Shown here: positions 22,304 to 34,524 of the stretch, piece by piece
Position numbering within the stretch: position 1 is the first letter of the stretch
Layout of the letters: each line of letters opens with the position of its first letter
DNA from: Oreohelix idahoensis
Taxonomy: Eukaryota > Mollusca > Gastropoda > Stylommatophora > Oreohelicidae
Direction: 5' to 3'
NCBI GenBank assembly: GCA_024509875.1
Contig: JAMPIV010017791.1
Span: 87,001 to 151,000 of the forward strand
Length of the DNA: 64,000 bases
Translations under genes and position numbers: made by a program
The notes under the pieces: generated by a model
What the model was told of the DNA's origin: nothing
Databases searched by the model: none
Seen by the model: the letters and a program-made list of their open reading frames with translations, nothing else

Positions 22304-24515
22304 GTGAGAGTGGAGCATCTACGAAACACCATTCAAAGTACTGCACTTGTCACCTTTGGTAAGAAAACAGCGAAGTCAAATGACTGGTTCGATGCTTCAT
22401 CAGATGTGATGACACTGTCATTGAAGCTAAGCGCAGTGCTGCGAATGAATACAAACGCTAGAACCTTACAGATCCTGAAGGCTACGACAAGCAAAGCTCA
22501 ACAAACTGCTCGACGCTGTGCAAATGACTATTGGCTCCAGCTCAGTGAGAGCATCCAGACCGCAGCGCAAACAGGCAACATTAGACAAATGTATGACGGT
22601 ATAAAGAAAGCACTCGGCCCCAAAAAAAGTAAGACGGCACCGCTAAAAACAATCAACGGAGAGAAGCTAACCGATAAGGGTAAGCAGATGGAGAGGTGGG
22701 TCAAGCACTACTCTGAGCTTTAAGCTAGAGAAAATACCGTTACGCCTGCAGCGCTTGATGCTGTCAAATGCCTGCCAACTATGCAGGAGCTGGATGCCGA
22801 ACCAACATTAGAGGAACTCAGCAAGGCCATTGATAGCTTGGCCTCTGGCAAAGCACCAGGCAGTGATGGGATTCCTCCTGATTTAATCAAATGCTGTAAG
22901 AGCACGCTATTACATCCCCTGCATAGGGTGCTGTGCCAGTGCTGGGAAGAGACAACTATTCCTCAAGACACGCGAGATGCCAAGATTGTAATACTGTATA
23001 AAAATAAAGGAGACAGAAGTGATTGCAATAACTAGAGAGGCATCTCTCTCCTTAGTATTGTTGGTACGATTTTTGCCAGTCATCTTAATGCGACTACACA
23101 AGTTAGCAGGGCGCATATATCCAGAGTCACAGTGTGGATTCCGAGCTGGTAGATCAACAACAGATATGATCTTTTCTCTCCGCCAGCTTCAGGAAAAATC
23201 AAGAGAGCAGAAAAGGCCCTTATATATTGCCTTTATAGACCTCACAAAAGCATTTGACCTGGTTAGTAGGGATGGACTCTTCAAAATCCTCCTGAAAATA
23301 GGCTGCCCTATGCCCTGCTAAATTGCTGGCAATGATAAAGTCATTCCATGACGACATGAAAGGCACAGTCCAATATGCTGGAAGCACATCACAACCCTTT
23401 GACATACGAAGTGGCGTTAAACAAGGCTGTGTTCTGGCTCCGACCCTCTTCGCGATCTTCTTTGCCTTACTCCTGAAACATGCATTCAGAGATGCAGCTG
23501 AAGGAATATGCCTTCACACTAGGTCTATTGGCCGTCTGTTTAATCTTTCAAGGCTGAAGGCAAAAACAAAAATCAGAAGGGTCACCATAAGAGACTTGTT
23601 GTTCGCTGATGACACTGCAGTCGTCACTCAAAGCCAACATGAGCTTCAGAGCTTGATGAATCGCTTCACCCAAGCATGCAAGGACTTTGACCTCACAATA
23701 AGTCTAAAGAAAACGAATGTGAGTCATGAGGATGTGGGTGCTGCACCAGTTATCACTATCGATAACTATGAATTGGCACTTCACATACCTGGGGTCTACC
23801 ATCAATGACAAACTCTCACTGGACACATAAATTGACAGCCGCATTGGCAAAGCTGCAGCTACCTTTGCCCGCCTTACATCGCGTGTTTGGGGAAGCTCCA
23901 AACTCACAATGAAGACCAAAGCTGCGGTATATAACGCCTGCGTCACCAGCACACTTCTATATGGCAGCGAGACCTGGACGACCTATGCTAAGCAAGAAAG
24001 AAGGCTCAATACCTTCCATTTACGGTGTCTACGCCACATCCTCGGCATCTCATGGAAAGATAAAGTGACAAATGTCTAGGTTTTGTCACGTACTGACCTT
24101 CAAAGCATGTATACACTGCTTAGACAGCGCAGACTACGCTGGCTTGGCCATGTCCGCCGCATGGAAGATGGTCGCATCCCGAAAGATATTTTCTACGGGA
24201 TATCTTTTAGCAGATGGCAAAAGAACAGTTGGGCGACCACAGCTGAGGTTGAAAGATGTGTGCAAGAGAGATATGAGGGCACTGGACATAAATCCAGCAA
24301 CGTGGGAGGATGAAGCTGCCGATCGCACCAAGTGGCGATGCTATTTACCGCGCCACCTCAGATTGGTCGAAAAGAAGCTCACACAACAAGCCGAAGATGA
24401 AAAAACGTCGAAAAACGTCCATCAGGAAAATAAGCAGCTATGGGCTGTCACCTCAGGGGCGCGTTCCCATAGTCTGTTATGACTGAAGGGGCTATTATTA
24501 TTATTATTATTTTAT
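22304..24515 (+). pseudogene. decayed LINE (linker and reverse transcriptase) with (TTA)n tail
   Basis: A 5'-truncated, multiply broken ORF2. In order: linker region (22304-22723); LEELSKAIDSLASGKAPGSDG (22800-22870), the usual entry to RT; ILYKNKGDRSDCNN followed by a stop at 23033-23035; ESQCGFRAGRSTTDMIF; FIDLTKAFDLVSRDGL; GVKQGCVLAPTLFAIFF; and the catalytic FADD at 23602-23613, intact. Then come a thumb region and the C-terminal WLGHVRRMEDGRIPKDI and GRPQLRLKDVCKRDM blocks. Stops at 22721, 23033, 23319 and 23806 and several frame changes disable it. The 3' end is a (TTA)n run at about 24493-24511. The endonuclease domain is missing. The C-terminal block is common in invertebrate LINEs; I do not assign the clade. 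Confidence 0.88.
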
Positions 24516-24599
24516 AAAAGTTAGATAACAAAACAAGTGTTTAAGTTTAATTGTGTTATAGATGTCAGGTCACAACATAAGTTGTGAATTCGACAACAG

Positions 24600-25240
24600 C
24601 AACAGACTTGCCATTAGACAATCGCCGAAGTCATGAAGACAGGTGAGATTACAACAAATTGTAGAATGCTAGAGCATAAGTTACATCACAGCAAATTCCT
24701 TCAATTCTATTTTGGAAAAGATCATAACACAGTTGGCGAATTTTAGAAAAAGAAAAAACGTGCCATCAAAACTGTAAATTCTGGAACAAATACGTGTGGC
24801 AACAATTTTCTCGAATTCCAGAAAAATATGTACCAATAAAATAGTCGTTTTTTATGACACAAAAATATGTGTCAACAAAATTGTCGAATTCTGGAACAAA
24901 GACACGCAACTAAATTTTGTCGAATTCTATTTTTTTTTTTTTTTTATGTGGCGACAAAGTTGTGGAATTCTTGAAAGAAATAAGTGGTAACAAAATTGTC
25001 TAATTCAAAAATAAAGGCACATGTTACACAACTATTGAATTCTTAAACAAAGACATGTAGCTATAAAATTGTGGAATTCTAGTACATAGACACGTGGGAA
25101 CTAAATCTTCGATTTTTAGAAGGAAAAAAAAAAACAGATATGGCAACAACATTTTCGAATTCTTGACCCAAAAAAACTGCCAACAAAGTTTTTGATATTC
25201 CAGAAAATAAGATGTGGCAGCAGAATAGTCAAATTAAGTT
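24600..25240. repeat. degenerate ~37-bp satellite with GAATTC motifs
   Basis: A block of imperfect tandem units resembling GTGGCAACAAAATTGTCGAATTC followed by TGGAACAAAGACAC. Recognisable unit starts lie near 24794, 24868, 24905, 24945, 24982, 25019, 25055, 25092, 25137, 25178 and 25211, giving a period of about 37 bp with drift. Many units keep a GAATTC or close variant. Isolated similar pieces occur to about 25540. There is no coding potential. Confidence 0.65.
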
Positions 25241-25708
25241 ACAACAGGCAGATAATAACATAATTCACGCATCTCATTTTTTTTGGTCGCTCCTTACGCA
25301 GTGTAAAGCTCGCCCCTTGAAAGAGGCCTGTAATAAAACACATGTTCCTGACGCAGTGGTTTTGTAGCAAATTTTTTACATACAGTAGTTAGGTTGCCAG
25401 ACCAGGCACACAATAACTGCCCAATCAATTGCAAATCAAAAGGCGTTTTATGACGCAGTTGTCAAGTTAGATTATTAAAAGATTACAAAGTAGTTGCCTG
25501 CGTCAAGAACAAAGGCTTATTACAACACAGTTTTCGAATTCTAAAATAAAAAATCAGGATCACATCATAACTGTACAGTTGCAGAACAATAGAAACACCA
25601 TAATATTTAGTTTTCCATCGTGTCCCATGGACACTTTTCCACTGCAAATTACCAAAGTTACAACAGCGTTTTCCATTTTTGGCACGTAACCATTCAGCTA
25701 AGTTCTCT

Positions 25709-25894
25709 CTTTCTGCGTGTTGATTTACTTGCTCGGTGAAAGGCGGAAGGAGGAGAAACTGAAAACAGAAGAAATGATGCCATCCTTGGACATGTGACAG
25801 AAATGGCACACAACAATTCTTTCCCCCGTTCTTCCTTGACGGGTTACTTACCAGGTGTGCCAATAATTGTAGTAAATATTTTCAGCTGCTGCAT
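25709..25894 (+). repeat. inverted repeat arm 1 (~185 bp)
   Basis: From TGCGTGTTGAT to CAGCTGCTGC, this segment is almost identical to the reverse complement of 26601-26785. The main difference is a 4-bp insertion in the second arm. A diverged relative in the same orientation as this arm lies at about 47230-47365. It could be a non-autonomous element family or a recently inverted duplication. Confidence 0.85.
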
Positions 25895-26600
25895 ATCTTT
25901 GTGCGCTTGCCCATGTCGAAGAAAATGTGATCGTAACGTAAGGGCTATACCCATGTTCATTGTCTTATGAAGACGTTCTCTACCTATTTTCGTCCACCTC
26001 ACAACACTGTTATAGAATTGGGAAGCGAAAGTTAGGTCATAATGCGCTTGTCAGATTTCAGAATAAAAGTTCACATGTTATAAAACACAAACTGCAGTTG
26101 ACTCAAAGTTTACTTTTTATTATTACTATTTTTTTTTTTTTTCAAGAAAGCTGATAACTTTATTTTACGGACTGGAAGATAGCGAAAAAAATGTGCGTGC
26201 CTGTTATTTAAATAAACAACATTTATATTTTAAAACCCAGATAAGAGGTTATCTTTCTCTCTCTTCAAGTTAAACAGCCTTTCCTAATCTTAACCAGTGC
26301 AAAACATATTAACAGCCCAGGGCAACTTGTACCGCTTTCGTTGGCCTATATATTTATAACCCCCCAAAAAACGAGTAGCTTTGGCAACAGCTGTTAGAGA
26401 CCGTTTTTCGTTTCTCCTGCCTGAAGAATGTATGTTTGTAAATATAATCAGCTGGAAAAAGTTGGATCAGCTGGCTTACGAATTAAATCGGTTCTGTAAA
26501 TAACGAGTGTTTAAGACTTTACAAAAAATACGCTTAGAATTTCTAATTATCTGGTGAACAAACTGGAATAAATATTTTGGCAGCGTGTTATCAGTGAGAT

Positions 26601-26785
26601 AATGGCAGCAGCTGAAAATATTTTCTACAATTATTGGCACACCTGGTAAGTAACCCGTCAAGGAAGAACGGGGGAAAGAATTGTTGTGTGCCATTTCTGT
26701 CACATGTCCAAGGATGGCATCATTTCTTCTGTTTTCAGTTTCTCCTCCTTCCGCCTTTCACCGAGCAAGTAAATTCATCAACACG
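26601..26785 (-). repeat. inverted repeat arm 2 (~185 bp)
   Basis: Reverse complement of 25709-25894 with very few differences, separated from it by about 700 bp of AT-rich sequence. It ends about 40 bp before the mariner element. Short ORFs that read through both arms are by-products of the repeat. Confidence 0.85.
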
Positions 26786-26824
26786 CAGGCACTAAAAACC
26801 TATAATTAAAAAAGAACATATTTA

Positions 26825-27930
26825 CGAGGGGCGTTCAGAAAGTAATGCACCACATCGTTTTTCTCAGCTAATAATGAAGATAGAAGCATGAAATTTTGCA
26901 CACTTCAAATATGGCATGTGCCAATTGTGTGCATCAAATTGCACCGCAACCGGCCAAATAATACGGCTGCCCTAAACCGTTGAAATGGAGCGTGTTAGCA
27001 ACTTGCGTTCTTGCGTTATAAGCAGCCAATTGTGATAGAATTTCTCGTTGCAGAGAAGGAAACTGTTGTGAACATTCACAAGCGTCTATGTGATGTGTAT
27101 GGAAGTTTTGCAGTCGCTGGGTTCAGAGAATCAAAGAATCAGGAAGTGGAGATACGGAGCTACTTGATCGGCCGCGCTGTGGACGTCCTGCCACAGCCAC
27201 CAACGCAGAAATGCTGAAATGCGCTGAGGGCATTATTCTTACTGATAGGCGAATCACTACTCAACAATTGGCCTTACAGCTGTCAGTCAGCATTGGTAGT
27301 GCAAATGCAGTTATAAAAACTCTCGGATTTTCTAAGGTTTGCGCAAGATGGGTTCCTCGAAGTCTCACAAATGACCACCGATTGCAAAGGAAAGCAATTT
27401 CTTCTGAATTGTTGGAGCGTTTCAATGCTGATGGAGAGAACTTTTTGGCTAAGTTCGTTACAGGTGACGAAACCTGGGCATATCATTTTGAACCTGAGAC
27501 AAAAAGACAGTCAATGGAGTGGCATCATCCACTATCACCACGAAGAAAGAAATTCAAGACAATTCCTTCAGCTGGAAAGGTCATGATCACTGTCTTTCGG
27601 GACATTGAAGGTGTGATTCTTGTGGACGTCATGCCAAGAGGAGAGACAATCAATTCGCAAGCTTACATTAAGACATTGAAAAAACTCAATCAACGTTTTC
27701 GCAGAGTTCGGCCGCACAAGAATCCAGCAGACCTGCTTCTCCTTCACGACAATGCGTGACCTCACACAAGTCTGGCAACACGGGAAGCAATCACAAAATT
27801 GGGTTGGACTGTACTACCCCGTCCACCCTATAGTCCCGATTTGGCACCCTCTGATTTTCATCTGTTTGGTCCACTTAAAGATGCACTCCGTGAGACAAGA
27901 TGATGAAGGAGTGATTCATGCAGCGAAGTT
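26825..27930 (+). pseudogene. mariner transposon, 3'-truncated
   Basis: The 5' terminal inverted repeat (CGAGGGGCGTTCAGAAAGTA) starts at 26825 directly after a TA. The transposase reads from about 27011 with one frame change near 27200. It has a helix-turn-helix N-terminal part, the QPPTQ/ITTQQLA region, then the catalytic core with VTGDETW, LLHDNA and, after an in-frame TGA at 27757-27759 replacing the conserved arginine codon, YSPDLAPSDFHLF. Asp spacing between HDN and PSD is 34, the D,D34D signature of mariner. Another stop lies at about 27900 and homology ends in a T-run near 27930, so the C-terminus and 3' TIR are missing. It is inactive. Confidence 0.92.
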
Positions 27931-28321
27931 TTTTTTTTAATTTGCCTCTGTCGGGAGTCGACCGCAGAACGTAAGGAAAGGATGAATTTATAACAGGTAA
28001 AGCCCTTCGCTCATGAGTTACTCTCGGCAGTTCTACGAGTAAAAGAATATAGCTCCTATTATAGGTAGTCTCATGGGTTTTTTTTAGGAAGGCAAGTAAA
28101 CAAAAACTGAGTCTTCTCGGTTTTTTGTAAAGTCTGTATCCCTGCCGCTCTTTGGCGAGATAAGTATGTGTCAGCGTATGACAATAGACTCGTGGTTAAT
28201 CAGCCCCCAGCCTAAGGTAATACAGCAAAATATAAATATGTTTACCTTTGTATACAAGTACCGGTACTTAAAATGAGTGATACGGGTGCAACCATCAACT
28301 TTCAATCAACCACTTCAACAA

Positions 28322-28326
<5 letters not shown>

Positions 28327-28369
<43 letters not shown>

Positions 28370-28401
28370 TATATATATATATCTATATATATAGATATAT
28401 A

Positions 28402-28432
<31 letters not shown>

Positions 28433-28436
28433 GTAT
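28327..28436. repeat. (TA)n microsatellite
   Basis: About 110 bp of TA dinucleotides with occasional AGATAT/ATCTAT interruptions that make it self-complementary. Apparent tyrosine/isoleucine-rich ORFs here are translation of the repeat. Confidence 0.95.
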
Positions 28437-28439
28437 ATT

Positions 28440-31400
28440 TAATTTTGAAATATATTATTTACAATGTTAAAATGAAAATGGCTGACTTATTTCAGTTCGG
28501 TGTTATTTTATTGTAGAGTTTGTAATTTCATCATCAGGTGATGTTAATTTTGTGTGGAGGTTAAAAGGTACATGCACTGAGCTAGGTAGGTTCACTTATC
28601 TTTCAGTTGTAGACGATGGGTTGTCGCTGGAGCCTTGTTTGATTGATGCTGGGTCTAAGCGAATTCTTGACTTTTTCTTCTTACATCAGGAATCGAGTGG
28701 CGGTTAGGATCACGTTTGTTGTACGAGTAAATCTCACACTTTTGCCTTTTCGGATGTCTTCTAATGCCATCTTTTGTGATTGGTGTCTATAACTCAGTAA
28801 CAGGACCTAGTACCAGAAACTCTTCGTGAAGGGTATCCAGACTCTTTTGCATAGAGTAGTCCGTAGTGATTATTGTAGCAGTTGAGATGCAATCTTCCCA
28901 ACTTGAAGCCAATAATAATTTGCTAATCTACAAATCTTAGCTGAAGCACTCGGGGAAGATTCTTTGGAACAGTGACTACATATACTGTTTCTGAAGTTTA
29001 ACACTTTTAAATTACTGTTAAATCAAAAAGTGACTTCGGATATTAATAACGTCTAATACTAGAATCTTTTCCTATCTACTCTCGGGCGTCTTCTCTGCGT
29101 TATGAAGGTGAAAAAGGGCCTGCGTCTTTAACACGTGAGTCTTTTATCCACACGAAATTTAATTTCGAAATTTAGTTTATAGTTAAACTAAATTACCGCT
29201 ATAGCGGTGTCTTAATTTGTATCGCTAATTCGATATTTATTTATTATCGAGGTGGGATGTTTATTAAAAGTGGTGAAATGGCTTCACTAATTGGCATTTA
29301 TTGCCGCAAATTATTGCGTCACACATTTCCGACTAGTTTGGTAATCCGACCCTGCTCTAATTTTACAATATTTGGGCGGAAACAAATTCGGTAATTCTAG
29401 GGTCTGTCCCGACAGATTAACACATAATCTTGCAATACCCGACCTTTCTTTCCATGCTTATGATAAGAAACCATGTGATCGAGGTGGTTTTTAATCCCCT
29501 GCTATTGTCGCCCCTCGCTGAGCGTTGACTTTTCTCAATTAGTAGATAAGAAATGCCAGAAGCGGCTGCACCCTGAAATCTTCTTGTTATCTAAGGGGAG
29601 CGTACTCCCGACGAAAAGATAATTACCGGTAAATGAAACGACAAGGAAGACAGTAAAAAGATAGGCGAAAAAAAACTAATCTGCGAATGTGACGTTTCGT
29701 CTCAATTCCCATGGACATATCAAAAAATTATAAAACAAGATGTGTCCTAATTAAAAGCGATTAGAGGCTCAGCAGATCAGAATACGCTGTCATTTGATTA
29801 TTTGTTTTTTAATTCCATGTTTTTAAAACCAAAAATTTTACATGAAATTTGTGATTTCAATAACGCAAGAAAAATAATAATCAATCAGGTTTTTTTTTCT
29901 TTTTAATATGAAGGCTTCTTTTGTTTTATTTCAACTTCCTGCGATGAGCCACTTAAGATTCTTACCAACAATCAGAGTTTTATTGTTGTCATTTTTCTAC
30001 GTTTGATATCTTACTATTATTTTTGCGATTCATTCTTTTTTCTTTCCTGATAAGTTGCTTTTGTGTGTAGTTTAAGCTGCTGAATAACTGTGCAGACATG
30101 TTGAATACCTGCTCTTGTTCATTTGTAAAACTGAATTACGAATAATTGTTTCTTTGATCTTTACAGAAAAACACTAAATTATCTGCTTATACCGTACTTC
30201 GCAAGCTAGATTGAAATGATCCGTGTTAATTTGCAAGTAATGAAACCCCAGAGGGCTAAAACATAAAGCTAAAATAGTCTGAAGCTATCTCAGGCCACAA
30301 AACTTGCCAAAAGAATGATGTTTATCAGCAAAAGGTTCACTTGTTATTTACAAACAAACAAACAAAAAAGAAGAAGACAACCTGACATGATAGTGAGAAG
30401 TCTATGTATTAAACTTTCGAAACATTAGGGAAGAAAAAAAAACTATTGTTAACATTCTGGAACAATATTAATTAATCTTTTTTTAAAAACTACACGCAAA
30501 GGAAGCTCGTTAAACATTAGAATAAAAAGTCAATTCACTTTTACTGAATACGCTACGAGTTCCGCGGAGCCAACACACAACAGCAGGTAAAAACTGACGG
30601 AAAAGGAGATTGAAGACAGCAGAGACTGAACATGCTTGACAGTAGAACAACATGGACACATAAAACGCAACATGGCATAAGAAACAGTCAACAACAGAAC
30701 TGATATAGTGACCACTAGGTCGAGGTGTGGTGTCTACTCACGGCTGTTTGTGCCATATACCAGAGCGCTCTTTTAGTTTCAGTGACCGGACTTCTGACAC
30801 CGGGTAATAAATCTTCATGTGCACCGTAACAGACGACTGAGAGTTTTGGCGGGGAAAATCAGCTGATGTGTGTGTAAAATCGTTAATATATAAATCATTA
30901 CACACTCGTTCTGGATAAACATAGCGCTAAAATTCTTTGGTGTACTATAACTTTGTTCTGTGTTCTATTTTTGATTGCATTTTTATTTGTTTGAAATTAT
31001 ATTTGACGGAGTTACAGGCTTTTGAAAACAGCGTCATCATTTGAGGAAATTCATAACAGAAGTAATCTATTTATTAATGTAATATCTAAAAATCGGCCCA
31101 TTCATATGAGTTTATAATTATAAAGACTACTCGAAGGGAAGCTAAAGATTATTTCCACATACTTTTTTTTGGTTTCATATCTTGAGAATGTGTGGTGGTA
31201 GTCAGTTTTGTGAGTTTGGCATTACAAGAACAAGCATTTTGTCACCAGATTTTATAACATTTAAATCACTGTAAACGCATTCCTGATACTCGCAAATCTT
31301 AAATAAGGTTGTAAAAAATAACTTTTTGTAAAGCACCATCTGTTTTTGCATTTTCATTCATTTAAATGATAATTAGCTACGTATATAAGCGTCAGAAAAC

Positions 31401-31690
31401 ATGTAAAGCTATAGATAGATTACTTCCACATACTTTGATCTATCTTTCAAGTCGTGTTAATCTTGTATTTATAATATGAATGTCTTTTTTTTTATTGCGT
31501 GTGAGACAAGGACTGTTCCATTAGTGTTCTTTGGTAGACAATCCTGTGCACAAGACGGCTGCCAAAGAATTCTAAGTATATCTTCTTTCATTCACAGATA
31601 AAGCATTCTACAGCGTTGTGTTAGACGTGATACTCCCAAATATTCCATTATCTTTATACATACACAAGTAAACTATACTACATAACAACG
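28440..31690. other. unassigned AT-rich sequence, 3.2 kb
   Basis: No convincing gene or repeat family. A cluster of short perfect palindromes occurs at 29161-29208: AATTTCGAAATT at 29161-29172 and ACCGCTATAGCGGT at 29195-29208, with TAGTTTATAGTTAAACTA between them. Small ORFs lack domain signatures. Possible single-copy spacer or very old repeats. Confidence 0.5.
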
Positions 31691-31692
31691 TA

Positions 31693-32861
31693 ATGGAACA
31701 TACTTTGTTGCATCATACGAATTGTGCCAGTGCACTGTGCAGAGCCTGTGGCAAGAGAGCATTAACTTCCTAAACAAAAAGTTCAAAACGGAATGCACTG
31801 AACTGTTCGAATTATGTTAGTGATCTGTTCTTTGTGTTTGGAATTAACGTATCAGATGATAAACCGACAGAGCATTCGACTATATTTTGTAGGAAGTGTT
31901 ACTTACCAATACAAAACGCAAAAAGGAGGCATAATGAGAAGTGTCTTGAAACAGCCAAGTTACTATCGGAAAACAGTCAGCACATCTGGAAAGACTATGA
32001 CCATAATTTAACTATAAATGAATGTCAACTGTGCAATTATTTTGCAAAGACATCTTTTGGTGTTTTAAAAACGAAAAGCTGCTCTATCCCCTGTGATGTT
32101 CTTTCTGACCCCTACATGTCTAGTCAGTCAGTTAGTTGTAGTCAGTCAGTTAGCTGTTGTCAGTCAGTTAGCTGTAGTCAGGATAGCTCTGTACAGCAGG
32201 AGGTTGATGTGCCTGCCCACACTAGTGATGATATTGTTCAGCTGGAGGTTGTTGTATCAGCTCACATTAAAGGCGATACCATTATTCATTTGGAGGTGGA
32301 TAACACTACTCACCCTAGCATGCCAGTTTTTGTTGCCACATCTACACCTACCAAGTCAGTTATAAATACGACAAGTACATCCACCTCGCCTGTCTTCAAA
32401 AGCGACATCACAGTACAACAGTTACTTGCTAAGCCACCTTCACAACCACTAACACAAGAGGAAGAAACCCTATTCACATCCATTGTTAGAAAAAAAACTA
32501 GAAACAGCAAAAAACAATATCATAAAATGCAAATCCAGAGGACAGCCTATTGTACTACAAAAACTAATTAAACATAGAAGAGAAACATCAGTCACCAGAA
32601 CGCCAACAAAACGTAAGCGATCTCAATTTCTCCGCACTGTTAGGAAACATATTGTTGGTACATCAACTGACTCACTAGACCTGCAGCAGGCACATGAGAG
32701 GAGAATTTGTACATTCCACTATTTCCAAAATTGAAAGACGCGCCAGCGGTATTAAAAATATAACTTCACAATTAAAATTTATAATGGAAACTCATCTGTT
32801 ACAAATTTCTCCATCTGTGAATGTACAGATTCCTCCTATTAAAAAAAGGAAGTGTGAATGA
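31693..32861 (+). pseudogene. RAG1 N-terminal-region-like zinc protein (broken)
   Basis: An in-frame ATG at 31693 starts a product with three Cys pairs: LCRACGKRAL, FCRKCYLPIQ preceded by a His-containing HSTIFC, and ECQLCNYFAK. Between the first two lies SDLFFVFGINVSDDKPTEH. This order of C-x2-C pairs and the hydrophobic-Asp-His spacing resembles the zinc-binding N-terminal region of vertebrate RAG1 and the N-RAG-like mobile sequences described from the sea slug Aplysia. A Ser/Gln-rich stretch with short SQSVSC repeats and a Thr-rich linker follow. Then comes a basic C-terminal part (SPTKRKRS-like and PIKKRKCE end, nuclear-signal-like). Breaks: stop at 31771-31773, frame changes near 32490 and 32700. 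The catalytic RAG1 core is absent. Terminal repeats were not found. Homology is judged by eye. Confidence 0.6.
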
Positions 32862-33090
32862 TAATTGAGCGAAATTTTGTGGCTAGAGCAAATTATGGCA
32901 GTTGTTGCGTGAGAGTGACAGAATTAACAGAGTGTGGAAATCATTTAATATGTGTATTTATTAAATACACCTATTTATTTATTAAATTGAACATTTCGTT
33001 TTACTCATGACCATACTCATTTTTACATGACCATCGTGATGTATGATTGAGATAATTGTTAGCTCTCATGTTTTGGGGACAATTGGGTGT

Positions 33091-34524
33091 TGATAAAGTT
33101 GGATATTTAGTTGGATATAATATATGTTGATAAAGTACACCAGAACACTCCTAGGCGGGAAGACAGGCGTCTATCATCATCAGTTGACAAGATCCCTATG
33201 GTGTTGCCTGCCCCACTGTAGTGTATGGAATGTCAACTTGACCTACGCAGTGTTGTGTAGACATGGATGGAGTGTATAATGTGCGAATGATGATAAGGGT
33301 TCGTGTTGTTGACAAATGTTCTCTTCTCACACTCATGTATGACCGGAAGTCATCGACACCAACGACTGTGTACCTTTTCTAAAGTTTAATTGGACGTACA
33401 CACTCGACAGCACAGATAGTGACAAATCACAGGTTGCCATAATACATCATAGTACAGTGGACAAATGGTCTTGCAATGTTACATGGGCACTCATGTAGAA
33501 TAATGGTATAATGGACTGTCAATAGCCAAGCACTCAGTATCGCCCATACATATATCATCTGACGTCACTGACTGAGCACGTCAGCTTGTAAACAATATTT
33601 CAGATGACTTCTAAACCTAATCTCGTTTAGCAACGATTCTTCAACATAATGTTCAGCACATATTTTTCCATATAATAATATTGAACCGCTAACAATGGGT
33701 TCTCATGTGTAGCAGTGATCTCTGGACTGATCAAGCGATAATACGGGCATCCCTTTTCTCTTCTTGAAAGTCCTACATGTTTTGGTTCCAAGATGGCTCC
33801 ACTCGTGAACTGTCACTCACGTTTGAATACAGATAATGAATCTGTTCTAAAGTTAGTCATTCATACAACATTTCGTTGCTCTGTAGATTTGGTCATGAAC
33901 AATAGACTGCATTCTACAGAATATAGTGCTGCTAGGAATCGAAGTCGTTTTTCATCGAGTCAAATATATTCTCTTAAACATTCAAATCGTAATTATCGAC
34001 AATGGTGGCTTCGATCGAGAGTTCATAAGAGTATCTTTGATTACCTTGGTAGAGGGAATATGAAACTGCCATTCCTTGGCAAGATGAATAAACACTGGGG
34101 TAAAGCATACACGATAGGTCTAGACGACTATCACTTTCCCCAAAACCACTGAGATCACTTTTTCAAGGCATCAAGCCGACATAGCAAAAACACTCACAGT
34201 CCCCTATCAGGACGAAGCCAAATCACCCCACTCAAGCCACACATCCGCCGAATAGCCTTTGACCTCTCTAGAGACAACAGAACATATAGTTCGACTTAGA
34301 TATGTAAAGATATACAGATATAAGACAGACTTGTCCTACTCAGACAAACAATACACATAAATTCAGGCCATAGATATTCTGAAGCAAGAACAATCTATTA
34401 TTACCCAAACAACGAATAAATCGCAGTAAAATGTATTTATCCGCGGAGTTCAAGGGAAGTAACTCAATAATGACTTTCCCTTAAGCACTAAAAAATTACC
34501 TATGTATAATATTGTAAGATATCA
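33091..34524 (-). repeat. 3' LTR of gypsy element C
   Basis: A 1,434-bp copy of the B/C LTR with the TGATAAAG outer and GATATCA inner ends. It differs from the B LTRs by a few substitutions and small indels, for example an extra G near 33101 and changes near 34187-34230. The outer flank (GACAATTGGGTGT) is unrelated to the flank of B, so C is an independent insertion. Confidence 0.95.

Noticed and set aside
27930..28040. Minus-strand tRNA-like segment with GGTCGACTCCCG
   Set aside because: Only a B-box-like piece is convincing; boundaries and TSD are not visible, so it was not annotated as a SINE.
28327..28436. AT-rich self-complementary tract considered as a replication origin or terminator
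   Set aside because: Simple microsatellite expansion explains it.
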